Origin: Leptasterias polaris
Lineage: Eukaryota > Echinodermata > Asteroidea > Forcipulatida > Asteriidae
Direction of reading: 5' to 3'
DNA length: 64,000 nucleotides
NCBI GenBank assembly: GCA_037783415.1
Contig: JAZGTN010000037.1
Span: 6,682,501 to 6,746,500 of the forward strand
The notes under the pieces are model-generated. The model did not search any database. It saw only the letters and a program-made list of their open reading frames with translations, and had not been told where the DNA came from. Both the position numbers and the translations under genes were made by a program. Position 1 is the stretch's first letter. Each line of letters begins with the position of its first letter. This document shows positions 1-11,954 of the stretch, in pieces.

Positions 1-540
1 TAATCGAAAATGTGAGTTGAAGTTGCGAGAGGAATACAGGCTATTTTTGACGCTTTCTTCGATACTGATTGGATAAGCTGTAATGGAAAGTATCGATTCT
101 TGTGTGTGAAAGGCGAGAGATAAGAGGATAAAAATTACTAACGACGAATTGTTTTAGAAACACCCGTGGCGATTTACCGGCTCGTGGTTGGAAATTGTTA
201 CAAATTCAGTGCTTTTTCAAAGGGTTGTAGACTATTATAGTCTGTCCGAACATTTCTTTGTTAGAAACACCCCCCCGCTTAAAGACTTTCAATGATTAAC
301 TGTGTAACATTTTGGATTAAATTTATTAAACGTTTAGAATATTAATCTTCCCGTCAACCATAATCTCTTGACCCTTCATCCTAGCCCATAATCTCTTGAC
401 CCTTCATCCTAGCCCATTGTTCGCAGCTATTGCACAACTATTAGATGGAAGGTGAAGTCAAGTATGTGTTAAAAAAGAAGGGAAGTCGAGGCTATACACG
501 CTAATGGCGGATAGGGAAAGTAGCGAATAAATACTTCTCT
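1..540. other. Non-coding left edge with a short tandem duplication
   Basis: I see no exon here on either strand. Around 357-416 a phrase of about 28 bp (containing CTCTTGACCCTTCATCCTAG) occurs twice in direct tandem. If the P450 gene read on the minus strand continues beyond the left edge, this stretch is intronic to it. Confidence 0.5.
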
Positions 541-542
541 TC

Positions 543-786
543 CCCGGGGGGTATAGACGATGTGACCTCTGACGTCATTTGAAAATCATAACATGATGCG
601 CGCGCATGTCGCCGGGCAAAACCTTTGTGTACTTGACAGCCAGCTAGAAAGTACACGCAATATTACCATGACTACGCGTCTTTTTGCCCGGCGGAACATG
701 ACTTGGACAACAGACTTGTCAACAGAGGGCGGTTTGAATGTAAACAGAGGTCACATCGTCTATAAATGGGTATCCCCGGGGGGTAT
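543..786. repeat. Palindromic element (MITE-like inverted repeat)
   Basis: Positions 552-571 and 745-764 are a perfect 20 bp inverted repeat (left arm TATAGACGATGTGACCTCTG). Inside it a second inverted pair, GCCGGGCAAAA near 610 and its complement near 681-692, continues the palindrome. The phrase CCCCGGGGGGTATA flanks both sides as a direct repeat (about 543 and 773). The whole could fold as a stem-loop and resembles a small non-autonomous DNA transposon. No coding capacity was recognised. Confidence 0.6.
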
Positions 787-789
787 AAA

Positions 790-2810
790 AGACCCCAACT
801 ATATGTGTAGATCAATAAATGTATCCATACCACCGTGATAATAATGTCTTCATATTATTTGTTTCGTTCTTCTTCATTTTCCGTTTCGGGCAAGATTTGA
901 AGAACAAATTAATCGTGTTTCACTGTATTTTTCTTCTCTTAAAAGAATCACTTTTCCCACAGGTCCATTTCAAATTAGGCAATTTTGGGGGGAAAGTTGG
1001 CCCATCTCTGTGTTCTCCCATTTTGTTGACCTCGGTATTTCTTTTTGCGACGTCTCCGTATGCTGATGTGCGAAATCGAACTGAACGCACTCTCGGTTCC
1101 TACTGTTATATTCCTCAGTGTGAACGGGTATAGGTGGACACGCTCGCACACAAACCACTTCAAATAAGACCCCAAATGCACCACCAATGCCTTATCGACA
1201 TCCTATAAAACTCATGAACCCCCTTGAAATATTTTTTAGTTACACAAGTCGTTGGGGTCTACTTGTCTTGTGTAACTTCAGCCAGAAAAACCTGTAATAC
1301 CCCAAACGACTGAAACTTAATTTCCCGTGAGATCCTCCCGAGAAAAATAGTTTCCCCGAAGTCATTATTTGTGTAAGAGGATACACCACTATACTTGAAG
1401 CAGCCAGAACCCCGTCAATATTGTTATCAATTAATATTTAATTACATTTTTTCTTCACATGTTTGGTTGTTATAAATCTTGTTAAATAAAACTCTTCCCC
1501 AGTGTGGATATAAAATCCACAGACGATATTCTATGACCTGTACCGTCTGAAAGCGTCGATCCCGAGCAGTTTGAAATAGTGACAAAATATCTTTCAGTCA
1601 GTCTTGAACACCGCCCCTCCCCCTCAGAAAAAAGAAAAAACCCACCATATTTTACCCTGTTGTCTTATCTTGTTTGTTGGGGTATTTGTGTGTTTGCTTC
1701 CCCCCCCCCGTTTTGTTGGTTGTTTGTTATTGTTGTTGGTTGTTATTGTTGTTGTTGTTGTTTTTCTTCCCTTTTCCGGGGGGGTGGGGTGTCCTTTTTC
1801 GGGGGGTGGGGTGGTGGTGAATAATTTCTCCCCCCTTGTTTGCAATGAACGCACCGTGCGAACATAGCCTACTGTTGAAATTTTCATCAATATTTGAGAT
1901 AGGTTTTCAATGGAAAATAATGAGGAAGTGTTTATTCACATGTTTGGATGTTCTTATCAGGTTGTGGGTATGTTAGTGAAATTTCTTCAACTTTGACATT
2001 ATTTCAGACTGATACATTTGTAGGATTTGGGACTGATGATTATGAACTTTATGTATTAGTGAGTTATCAGAGTGGAAACCTATCGCTTGTAAAACTATTT
2101 GCTATATGAAAAGGAAATATACTTTGTTTTGAGAAAGCAACGTGTGATTTTCTAGGAATTGTATTTTAGTCTACGTCATTTGCTTTAAATAAAAAAAAAC
2201 CCATCTGTTGCTTATTTTAGTAACAAGATTTAATGTGAGATTGTTTAAATTAATTTTAAAAAGTTGTTAATTGTTGAAATCTTAAAGGCGGGTATTCATT
2301 AACGCGTTGTTAACTAAATAAAGGAACAGAAATCGATTGTACACATACAGCTGCGCCCACCACTGAGATAAAAACAGCTTGTTATTAAAAACAATCAAAC
2401 CATTTATCTCCAACTTCTGACTAAAATTAAAACACCTCTGTGATAAAAAACAAAGATGTTTTCAGGTACAAAAAAACCATCACCGATATGATCTTTAATG
2501 TCAATATTGCTTGGAGATGAAAACACTATAGATGGGCTCTGCTTGTTTCAACACAGACGGAGCTACTTTGATTTCCGGTTACTGCGTACGTTGCACCCGA
2601 AGGGCACCGAAGGGCACCCGAGTACTTCACTCTCCAGCGAGAGAGGGGACGAGATTCACACAACTACTATGATGAGACCATTCACTTGCCCCCTCGACAG
2701 TAACCCGCCCCTGAAGTCCTCCTCCTCCTCCTCTCCAATGTGATGTGGAGAGTTCAAGGGACGAGAGGATTGACATTCTCAAGAGACCTTTCTATTGCAA
2801 CGTCACTGCC
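790..2810. other. Non-coding stretch with low-complexity tracts
   Basis: No exon with homology or splice structure was recognised. Positions 1615-1835 are a mixture of C-runs, TTG repeats and G-runs, so the open frames there are composition artefacts. The region lies downstream of the last visible P450 exon. Confidence 0.5.
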
Positions 2811-2819
2811 CAGTGTGTT

Positions 2820-3110
2820 TTTGCCAACCAAGGTTTGAAAACTATGGAAAGCCATAAAGGCAAAACAAAAACAGATGGCCACAGTTTGTAACAGTGTTAC
2901 ACAAATATTTAAAAAATAAAGAGTTGAATTTGATGGAAACTAAGCAATGGGATGTATTTTTGTTGATTGAAATTTTGCAGAAATGTTGAATTTGGATACA
3001 ACATCTTTTATAAATACGATTGAATGTTTTGTGAACATTATTTTGGCCTTCCACGCCGACCAGCGCGGTTTGTTTATCAACAATAGAAAGGTATATTTGA
3101 ATGGGGGCGG
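2820..3110 (+). repeat. Interspersed repeat, copy 1 (partner at 5690-5975)
   Basis: The phrase TTGCCAACCAAGGTT, then a shared run through GCCACAGTTTGTAA and on to CGATTGAATGTTTT, recurs in the same order at 5690-5975 with many substitutions. The pair defines an old dispersed repeat about 280 bp long. No protein is encoded convincingly. Confidence 0.6.
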
Positions 3111-3949
3111 TTTTGGAGACTATCGGATAAACAACATGGGTCATAGATTGGATTTTGTCAACGTGATGCTGATTGATAGGCCAAACTGTCAATATAAGTC
3201 ACATGTGAAACTTTCAGCTGAAAACAGCGTTTCTTACATGTTGAGAAACGGCAAAAACTGCAAAATAAGGTATTCTTAATCAAGAATGTTGAACCATCCA
3301 CGTTTAGCGAGGTGGAGCAGGTACCAACTGCATCACCGGCCTCAGCATTTACAAACGGACACCACGGAGATTTGAATCTCCAAGACTCACCTTGAGATAG
3401 GAGGAGGGGTGATTCACCTCTCCCCATTGATGTCCGTGCACCCCCCTCCCCCATTTTGAATTCTTGACTTTTGGGATTGGAAATTGTCAAAGTTTTAATG
3501 TAATAATTTCGATGTTTTCAAAACCATATTTTCATTTACACAAAGGCAATATAATTTTTTTTACACTAACGCCAGATTATCTTATAAATGATAAGTTACA
3601 TAAACAAAAAAAACCCGGCTGAAAGGGGCTTTAAAAAGAAAACGCAAACGGAAACTTTGTCAGAGGTGTCCCCCTAGAAAAATAGTGCACCCCCTAAGCT
3701 TGTGCCCCTAAAACTTTACCCTATAGTTATGGTACTGCCCATAATGCAACTACCCCACGGACCTGCCAAAAGTTGAAAAACACGGGGGGGAATCTCTCTT
3801 GAAGAAGTGATTTCCGCTTCGGGAACACCGAGTCCCGGGGTTTGTTTAAATTCCCCTCCGTCTTGAATAATGTATTGCCATACGGCTGTTTCATTAAACA
3901 AAGATTTAGAATTGGATCGTCTGTTGCGAACCTTAAGAACCAACGAGAC

Positions 3950-4165
3950 TTGGACTAAATGTCCCCGACAACCGATTGGCTCAATAATGTCCGACAATTC
4001 CACGGTCGAACCCATTTTGTCACACATGTTGTGTTACAATTCTTTTATTTCCCACCCGTTGTGTTTGACAAACCATCGCGTCGGACCCATTGTGTCGACC
4101 TTACTTTTATGTCCCACGGAATGGGTTGTCGGACATTGATGGTCCATGTCGGACATACTGGTTAG
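3950..4165. repeat. Imperfect inverted repeat built on GTCGGACA motifs
   Basis: ATGTCCGACA-type motifs recur in one orientation near 3958-3998 and as TGTCGGACAT in the other near 4128-4156, with similar phrases between. The stretch looks like a degenerate hairpin element. It resembles in style the larger inverted repeat at 57288-57690 but is not the same sequence. Confidence 0.4.
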
Positions 4166-4211
4166 TAACATACGTATGGTGTGTATAACCCTCCCTATTA
4201 AACATTAGTGA

Positions 4212-4366
4212 TAGGAAATGTGTTTTCATGCTGAAAATTGTGCAGGTTTTAACAGATTAAGCCCAATTTTTCACAGGCTTGTTTTTTCATGTAAATAGTT
4301 GATCGCACAAAACATTAACACTGTCTGCGACTATTTCATCAGCTCTTCCAATCCTGTATAATCCTT
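4212..4366 (+). repeat. Right half of a TTAAAGG-ended MITE
   Basis: The stretch from about AAGCCCAATTTTTCACAGG to CCAATCCTGTATAATCCTTA matches the right half of the element at 8760-9122, including the segment containing AACACTGTCTG. The left half is missing or unrecognisable. Confidence 0.6.
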
Positions 4367-4409
4367 AAGTATCATCCAGAACGAAAATGAAAGATGAAAA
4401 CGGTCGTAC

Positions 4410-7400
4410 CTGTAGGAACGATTCTTCCGTCGCTGAGAACAAGAGGTTCAGTAAGGCGTCGGAATACGAACGGCACGGTTGGATACAATCGCTGACTCTC
4501 CTTGATGCACATGGTCAAGAAAGGTAATGAACTCATATCAGTCCTGCAAAGGTAAGGGATAATAACACAAAAGGAAAACATTCAAAATACATAAAGATCT
4601 CACGGACGGTTTCCAATTAAAGTTTTTAAACGAAGTAAAAAGTTTGGGGTGAGTGACGTCATCCCCGTTTGAAAAGAGTTATCGTTTTACGTGAAAATTT
4701 GTCAAATCCTCAAAGAAATATCAACCCTGGCATCATACCAACCATAAACTATGCCTTTAGTTGTAGGAATATGAAAAATTTACGGAAACATAACTTTGAT
4801 TTTTGGGTTGAACAAATAAATATAACTTAAAATGTTACTGTTCATAAAAAACACATTGTAAATCAAAATAGCTTGCGGACGATTAACCACAAAAGGAATG
4901 CTTGTCGACTAAAAAAACCAAAACAACAACAACAACAAAAAACAAAAAAACAGCAACCTTTTGAAATACATATTCAATAGACCTTTGTCACCGGGCGGCC
5001 AGCTTGCCCTATCTGCCATTTTGTCCCAATGTATCCAAACTGTACAGACTAGTCTGGTCCCATTCAAAATTGGTTGAGAAGGATCGTCATTACCATTGTG
5101 TGAGCAGGGTGCCAAACAGAGATGACCACAAATTTATGAACGGTGTGTATAGAGAAGATTAATAGACCAATCCATTAAGCCCCGCCTCCTTACGAGTTGA
5201 CCAATCACAGCCACGAAACCTGATCACCATTAGAGCAAAGATCACCAAACGGCTCAAATGGTGATCAGATTTCGCGGCTGTGATTGGTCAATGAGAAATG
5301 GGCGGGGCTTAATGGATCGGTGTATTAAGGCAGTATGTGACACCTATAGTCTGGAAGGGCAGCATTAATTGCCCACCTAATTAATACACTCACAGCTCGA
5401 GTCTGATGATATACGGTGCTTTAGAAGGCTCTTTATGCATTGCATGCCTCATAATCAAATTAGTAAAACGTGATTTTGAGGGTATCACGCCAGACCACTT
5501 AGATACGCCAACCATGAAGGCGTTTCCATCATCTCACATAATTGGAGAATTGAGGTTGAGTGATGGGTTTTGGTCGCGTGTAAAATTTGTGTCAATTTAT
5601 TTCGCTGCGAGATAAGATCCTACACAGTGCTCAGTGTTTTTGGTTAAAATCCCATTGTAAATCCGTGAAATTGAACGTCACATCACAGCCCAAGGTTTTG
5701 CCAACCAAGGTTGGAAAACTGTGGGAAGCCATCAATACAAAACAAACACAGATAGCCACAGTTTGTAAATTTCACACAAATACTAAACATTAGTGTTGAC
5801 TTTTTTTTTGAAACAAAGCAACCAATTAGGGAATGAATTTTTTGTTGTTGAAAGTTTGCAGAAAATATGGAATTTGGTCAAAATTTATATTAACACGATT
5901 GAATGTTTTACTATCATTCGGCCGTCATGGCCAACCAGCGCAGTCTGAATATCAACAATTGAAAGGTCTATCGGCCGTTTTCGAAGCTTACGGCTCCGGC
6001 TTTAGGCCCTGTCACTTATTTTTAAAACTGCAATGCTTTAGTTATGGTGCTTCCACTGACAGGCAGGCGGAGCCTGAGCCGAAGCCCACGCAGAAGTCAA
6101 GGTTTCGAAAAGGCCTTATGATCATTAATGGTATAAAGGGAAACTTAATGAATAAATGGCTGCCTTTATCTGTTAAGAATACATAGGCATTGCCCGTGCG
6201 AACGAGGTTGACACCCACCAATCCAGCTCGTCAGTGCCCTTAGAATCCATCAGATCGTCAACCTCTTTCCTGCAGATTTCCTGGTAGTCCGGATACTGGG
6301 CCAGGCAGTAGATGGCCCACGTGGCTGCCGTGCTGGTCGTTTCGTACCCGCCAAACATGAATGTGTTCACTTCGTTCTGAATCTCTTCCTCGCTCAGGCC
6401 TTGCCCGTCATCATCCTAGATATTAGAATAAGTTTTTGAGATGTCCGTTAGTATCCTAGATTAAAATAAAACCTACACTTATATTTCATGGTTTTGTAGG
6501 TGATAATCAGAAAAGTAAAGCAAATTTTTAATCTGAGCAACTTATTTCAAAGTTATTTTCAGTTCTTTTTCTTTCTTTCAATTTTTTGGTAGACAAAGAA
6601 AGATTTAGTAGAACGGGATTTTAATCTGCGACCTACGGATTAACGTTCCAGCGCTCTACCAACTGTAATTAATGGCCAGCCAGAAGCCATACAACTTGAA
6701 ACTGCCGTAGTTCCCTTTTATACCAGGCAATACTTTGCCTGTAACACAAGTCATCACTGTTTGATGACTAAATAAAACGTATGAAAGAAAGCTGCTGCAA
6801 AGTGTTGTAGTACCAGTCAACCAAAGAAATAAGTAAGTCAAAGAAAAGGATTGTATTTCGGACATAATTATATTTGAATATTTTAATAAATTGTTTGCAG
6901 CGCCAGTAATTAAGCTCAAATTCAACGCCGTTTTGATTGAATATACTCAGAATGCAGGAAGAAACTGAAAATAGTCCGCAAAAATGAACTGACCATACAT
7001 TTGAAATGTGACGTCATCGAACGTTTTTGGTTTTTGACGAAATTGCACTTGAATTCAGGGTATCAAACACAGTTGCATTTTGCACCATTTTATTGTGAGG
7101 TAAGTGACTTGTAACCTTTATTCCCATTTTCTAAAGGACTCTATCTGTTGGAAAATAATTGAATCACAAAACTAACTTTGAGCCCGGGCTCCTCTTTAAT
7201 ATATATAAAAACAAACAAAAACACACAAAATTAAACGAGATGGATACAAAACCGATATTAAGCAAAGAGAAAATGTTAAAAGAGTAACTAGGCCTGCTGA
7301 AGTTCAGAAAAAGAAGAAGAAGAAAACAAAACGCACAATGTGAATTATTTTATATTACATTTTCTTGCACACGGGACTCAAAGGAAGAAAATCCCTGGTC

Positions 7401-10400
7401 ACATTGTCTGATTTTATTTATTTCTTATTGACCCACTTCAGGTTCTTCAGCAACACGGTGACATAAATCGACCCATTTTTTCATTATAAAGGGCTAGATG
7501 CATCTCAATGAACACTGCATCGGAGGCGTCTCAATTAAAACGGTCATCTTTCGAAGTAGACACGAACTTACAATCACTTAGAATATATGTAGATGTTAAC
7601 AGAAGAAGAAACAGTGTATACAATTTCTAGAGATTTCATTACAAAATTTGCAATACAACTGGGACAACATAATATGAGACAATGGCACAGAAATGTTCAC
7701 ATGACTGAGATCCGTTGCATGGATCTGTTTACCGCATGAGGATCATGCACTTGAAGTCATCATTCTCCACTTACGCGCCAAATCCCCGGGCCCACATAAA
7801 AATTATTATAGAGCTGCTTTTTTATAGAAGCCACTTTGCAGATTGCACATGTGCATTTGTCTGTCAATTGATTTATTCTGGTTATCATAGTTTTTGTTGT
7901 GCTTTTTTAACTTCCTGGAACTTTGAGTGAATTTGGGAGGATTCCGATTAATCCCTTGTTGGCTTGTGTAACGACTTCATAAACAAATTCTCCTTTGAAG
8001 GGTCTGAAGACAACAAGTTAAACCTGCGTGCTTAATTAGCTCTAGACGAAACTGAACCCTGCTCTACCTTGGTAAGTGAAGTAACGTGAAGTACGCAAGC
8101 ACTGAAAGTAAAACATTCTTGTGAGGGCGCGCTTCGTAAAAATAGCAAATGTTTCTGCTTCTGCTGTGGCACCGATATGTCGCCTACCGTAACCAGAGTG
8201 GGGAGGTCCAGCCCTGTTATGTGGATCCATAGTAAACCACAGAAAACGCAGAGAAAAGTTAAACTAAAAACTCATTTCAAAAATGGATCACGTTTAAAAT
8301 TGAACGTTCAAGGGTTCCTGGTTGATGTTCCCAATCAAGTAAAATGTCAATTTTCCTGTCTCTGTGGTTATTGAAACCAGACGGTAGGAATGAATTTGTT
8401 CTGCTAAGATGTAGGCCTACTTCCCTTATTCACAAAATTCTGTGTAAATCAGCCACCAAAAATTCGGTTAAAAACATCAAACATTCCAAGTCCCCTATTG
8501 AGACAAACCAAACAGCATAGAAATGTCAAACCTTGGATTGACCAAAAACTCCCCTCTGGGAACTCCGAACATAGTATTGTACAGCAAATCTCGTACAGCC
8601 CTGGGCAAAAAGCTACCCTGGCTGAAATCAATCATATATTCCAGATGGCTTGATGGCTTGGATTTTTATTTAATTATTTATTTGTTGATCTATAATTGAT
8701 GGTTTAGACCATTTGAAAGGGATTGCGCCATTCTAATGGTGAACAGCAAGGTTTTTGAATTAAAGGCCCTGTACACTATTGGTAAGATCGAAAAACACAA
8801 ATGTTCACAGATTCACACGTAACTTACATGATTTAAAGTAAGTAATGGTAGAAAGGGTTCCTTAAAATATTGTTGCCTAAAATGCTATCGTTTCTGAGAA
8901 ATGAGTAAAACATCAGTTTTTATCGCGCGCGATAATAAACTCGATGTTTGAAAAACAGAAAACACATAAGGTCTTTTTTCACTATTTTCTCGTGACCTCG
9001 ATGACCAATTGAGCTCAAATTTTCACAGGTTTGTTATTTCATGTATGTGGTTGATTACACAAAACATGAACACTGTCTGTGATTATTTTGTCAGCTCTGC
9101 CAATCCTGTATACTACCTTTAAACTCCTCAACCTGTTAGAAACATAAGCACGAGCATAAATAAAATAAACTTTCCAAGACGCTAAAAAAGAAAACACTCG
9201 TTGTACAGCCTTCTTACCCGAGCGTCTATCAAAATATCCAAGAGGTCACGAAACGCCCTCTCTTGACCTCCCTTTGCTTGCCTCTTGACGATCACTTGTC
9301 GGGAGAAGTCGAGCGCCACCTTGAGGAATTTCCGGAAGTTTTTACCGTCCGGGCTGTTGTAGTAGAGGAAATCGATGTATTGCCACATGGTGACGAAGCG
9401 CTTGAAGAAAAGATTGGCCAATTTGCGGACGGCGTGAACGTAGGTACAGCTGAAGGAAAATGAACAAACATCTGGTTAATAGTGACGGGAACGGCTCGTC
9501 CAACCTCGTCTGGAGCCCGTTTCTACAAGGCCTCGGCTTGGGTTCTGGCTCCGGCTTGGGCTCGTCATCAATTATGGACAATGTGCACGATGCTTCCAAT
9601 GGAACCTGGAGCCGGAGGACAGTTTGGAAAAAGCCCCTCTGGTATCTAAATGAGCTGTTTTGCGCACTAGTCTATTCTGTTGCGCCAAGAAGACTGTGTT
9701 GTTTCAAAACCCAGTAGGGCCGTCTAGAACATGACAGAGAAGGCTCTGCAGCATTGGTTTTTCCATGTCTATTATCAGAAAAATATTTAATTTCAGACAG
9801 TGAATACCGAAACAATTTGCTACCAATGTCAATACGCTTGCTGGCACAAAACCGATAGAGGGCAGCATCTCACTCAGCAGGTGAGTTTGGCCGTGTCCGA
9901 AGCAACTTCGGCTTTGGCGCTTGGTTGGTTGCATAATATGTAACGTATGCATGGAAGCGATAAAGCCATAACTGCAGCCAAAGCCGTCCCTTCGACGTAG
10001 CCAAGGCTTTCAAACATAACAAAAAAACATGCATCTGTCCGTGTCTTAGTAACTCTTTTGCCCCCAACCCGAGGGTCATATTCTAAATTTTGAAAACGAC
10101 TGGCTTTTGAGAACTTCTTGGAGTTCAAGACAAGCCAGCAGGAATTTTTCCCCCATTTACGATCTAACGCCTGCTGACAGAACTATGGTTGAGGACACCT
10201 GACCCTCATTGGGGTGTCAAAGGGTGTTGTCACATTACAGTTTTAAAAAAAAATCAAAATTTACACCTAACGGACGGATGTTAAAATAACACTAAATTCT
10301 GACGAAATAATTTAACTAATTTAATTATGCACCGTATGATGTTTATTTTGATTCTCTCATTGGTATCTATATAAAATAATAATAACTAGTTCTTATAGCG

Positions 10401-11922
10401 CATTTTACAATAACGTCTCAATGCGCTTTACATTAGTGTCCTGGTCATTGGGCCAATAACATTCCTTTAATCTTTCTCAGCTCCCTGGGGAGTATGCAGC
10501 CCGGGCTGCCGTGATGGCGCTCCGAAGGCTTTTTCAAACATAATATCAACCTCTACCCTTGCAGGTACCCATTTATACCCCTGCGTGAATTAGAGAAGCA
10601 ATTATAGCTAAGTGTCTTACTCAAGGACACAAACGTCATGACCGGGACTCGAACCCACACCCCGATGACTAAACAACTAGAACTTGAATCTGATAATCTA
10701 AACCACTCGGCCATGACACCCTATAATGTGACAACACCCATGGTGTCAATTTTAACACCAAGGTTTTTGCAGTGTAAGACCGACCCTTCTTTGTCTTACC
10801 CTATAGTTTGGCAGTGGCTGTCGTAGCTGTAGATGGATTTAAGCAGGTTGTCTAGAGTCAGCAAGCCCATGTGGTCGTACACGTTGACCGTAGATTGTTC
10901 TCCTTTGCAAAGCTCTTTCCATTTGTTCTTGAAGTTTGATAAAACAAAAACGGGTTCATAACTACCCACATGAAATTCAATTACATTGTTGGGTTGTAGG
11001 TTAGAATTGGATTCCCACAACGGGAATCGAACCCGGTTCACTGCGTTAAAAGCCCACATACTCTTCAAGCTGTGTAGATAATTCCAAGACGGTATCCTTG
11101 GAGGAAAGGGAACCGGGGACCGATTTCACAAAGAGATTGATCTTAACTGTGCAGCAATCTTAATTTCTAAGCAAAGTGTAACATCGCAATATATTACTAT
11201 GGTGATATTTGCAACTCATCTCAAGACGAATCTTAGTGATTTTTGAAATCGAGCATGCATCATGTTTGTCGGGTCCGTGAATTGTACTTTTGAAGCACTT
11301 CTCGAAAACGTGAGCACAAGGTAATTTTATTTCATTTCCGATCCCTGTATCTTGTGCATAATTCAGTTGTGCTATTGTTGTATAGACCATTTTGGCGTGA
11401 TCTTCATAAGCACCCAATGAATAAGTGGGCTATAGTATTAAACATGCACGGCCAAAACTACCTTCCAGTTTACTTTATGGAAAGAATAACCAACAATAAT
11501 GTGACAATTACCACCAGAGTGTGCGCGCATTCACTGAAGATGGATACGTGTGGTCTGAGTCCGCTGTAGTGAAATGCTGGCGCCACCAGCCGTCGGTTAC
11601 GGGCCCAATGATCACCGGAGCTTGCCACTAAGCCGTCTCCAATCCACTCTCGGAGAAATCTCATCACGGACTCTTGTTTTGGTTCTGGTTTGGGAGGGAA
11701 TCGGAAACTAGATGCAGGTTACATTTCTAAATTATTTTACAAAAGTATCTAATCTCATTATAGTTTCAATCCCATCTGCGATTTTACCTGAGGTAAAACA
11801 TCTTGTTAGAAATACAGTTTAAGTTTTTATATTTTCAGCCCCTCCCAAATGCTCTAAAACACTCTTCCCCTCTTGTACATAAGAACCTGAAACAAAGTTT
11901 CTTTAAGGAATTCCTGAGATTC

Positions 11923-11954
<32 letters not shown>

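Noticed and set aside
1579..1890. Overlapping open frames on both strands
   Set aside because: They arise from C-, G- and TTG-rich low-complexity sequence.
1..4409. Terminal P450 exon with the haem cysteine
   Set aside because: No FxxGxRxC-like peptide with splice sites could be found on the minus strand here.
11684..11707. P450 exon 3 beginning at 11707 after a TAG acceptor
   Set aside because: It leaves the wrong phase after exon 12182-12035; the acceptor just before 11684 restores frame and gives the CYP4-typical NEPK junction.
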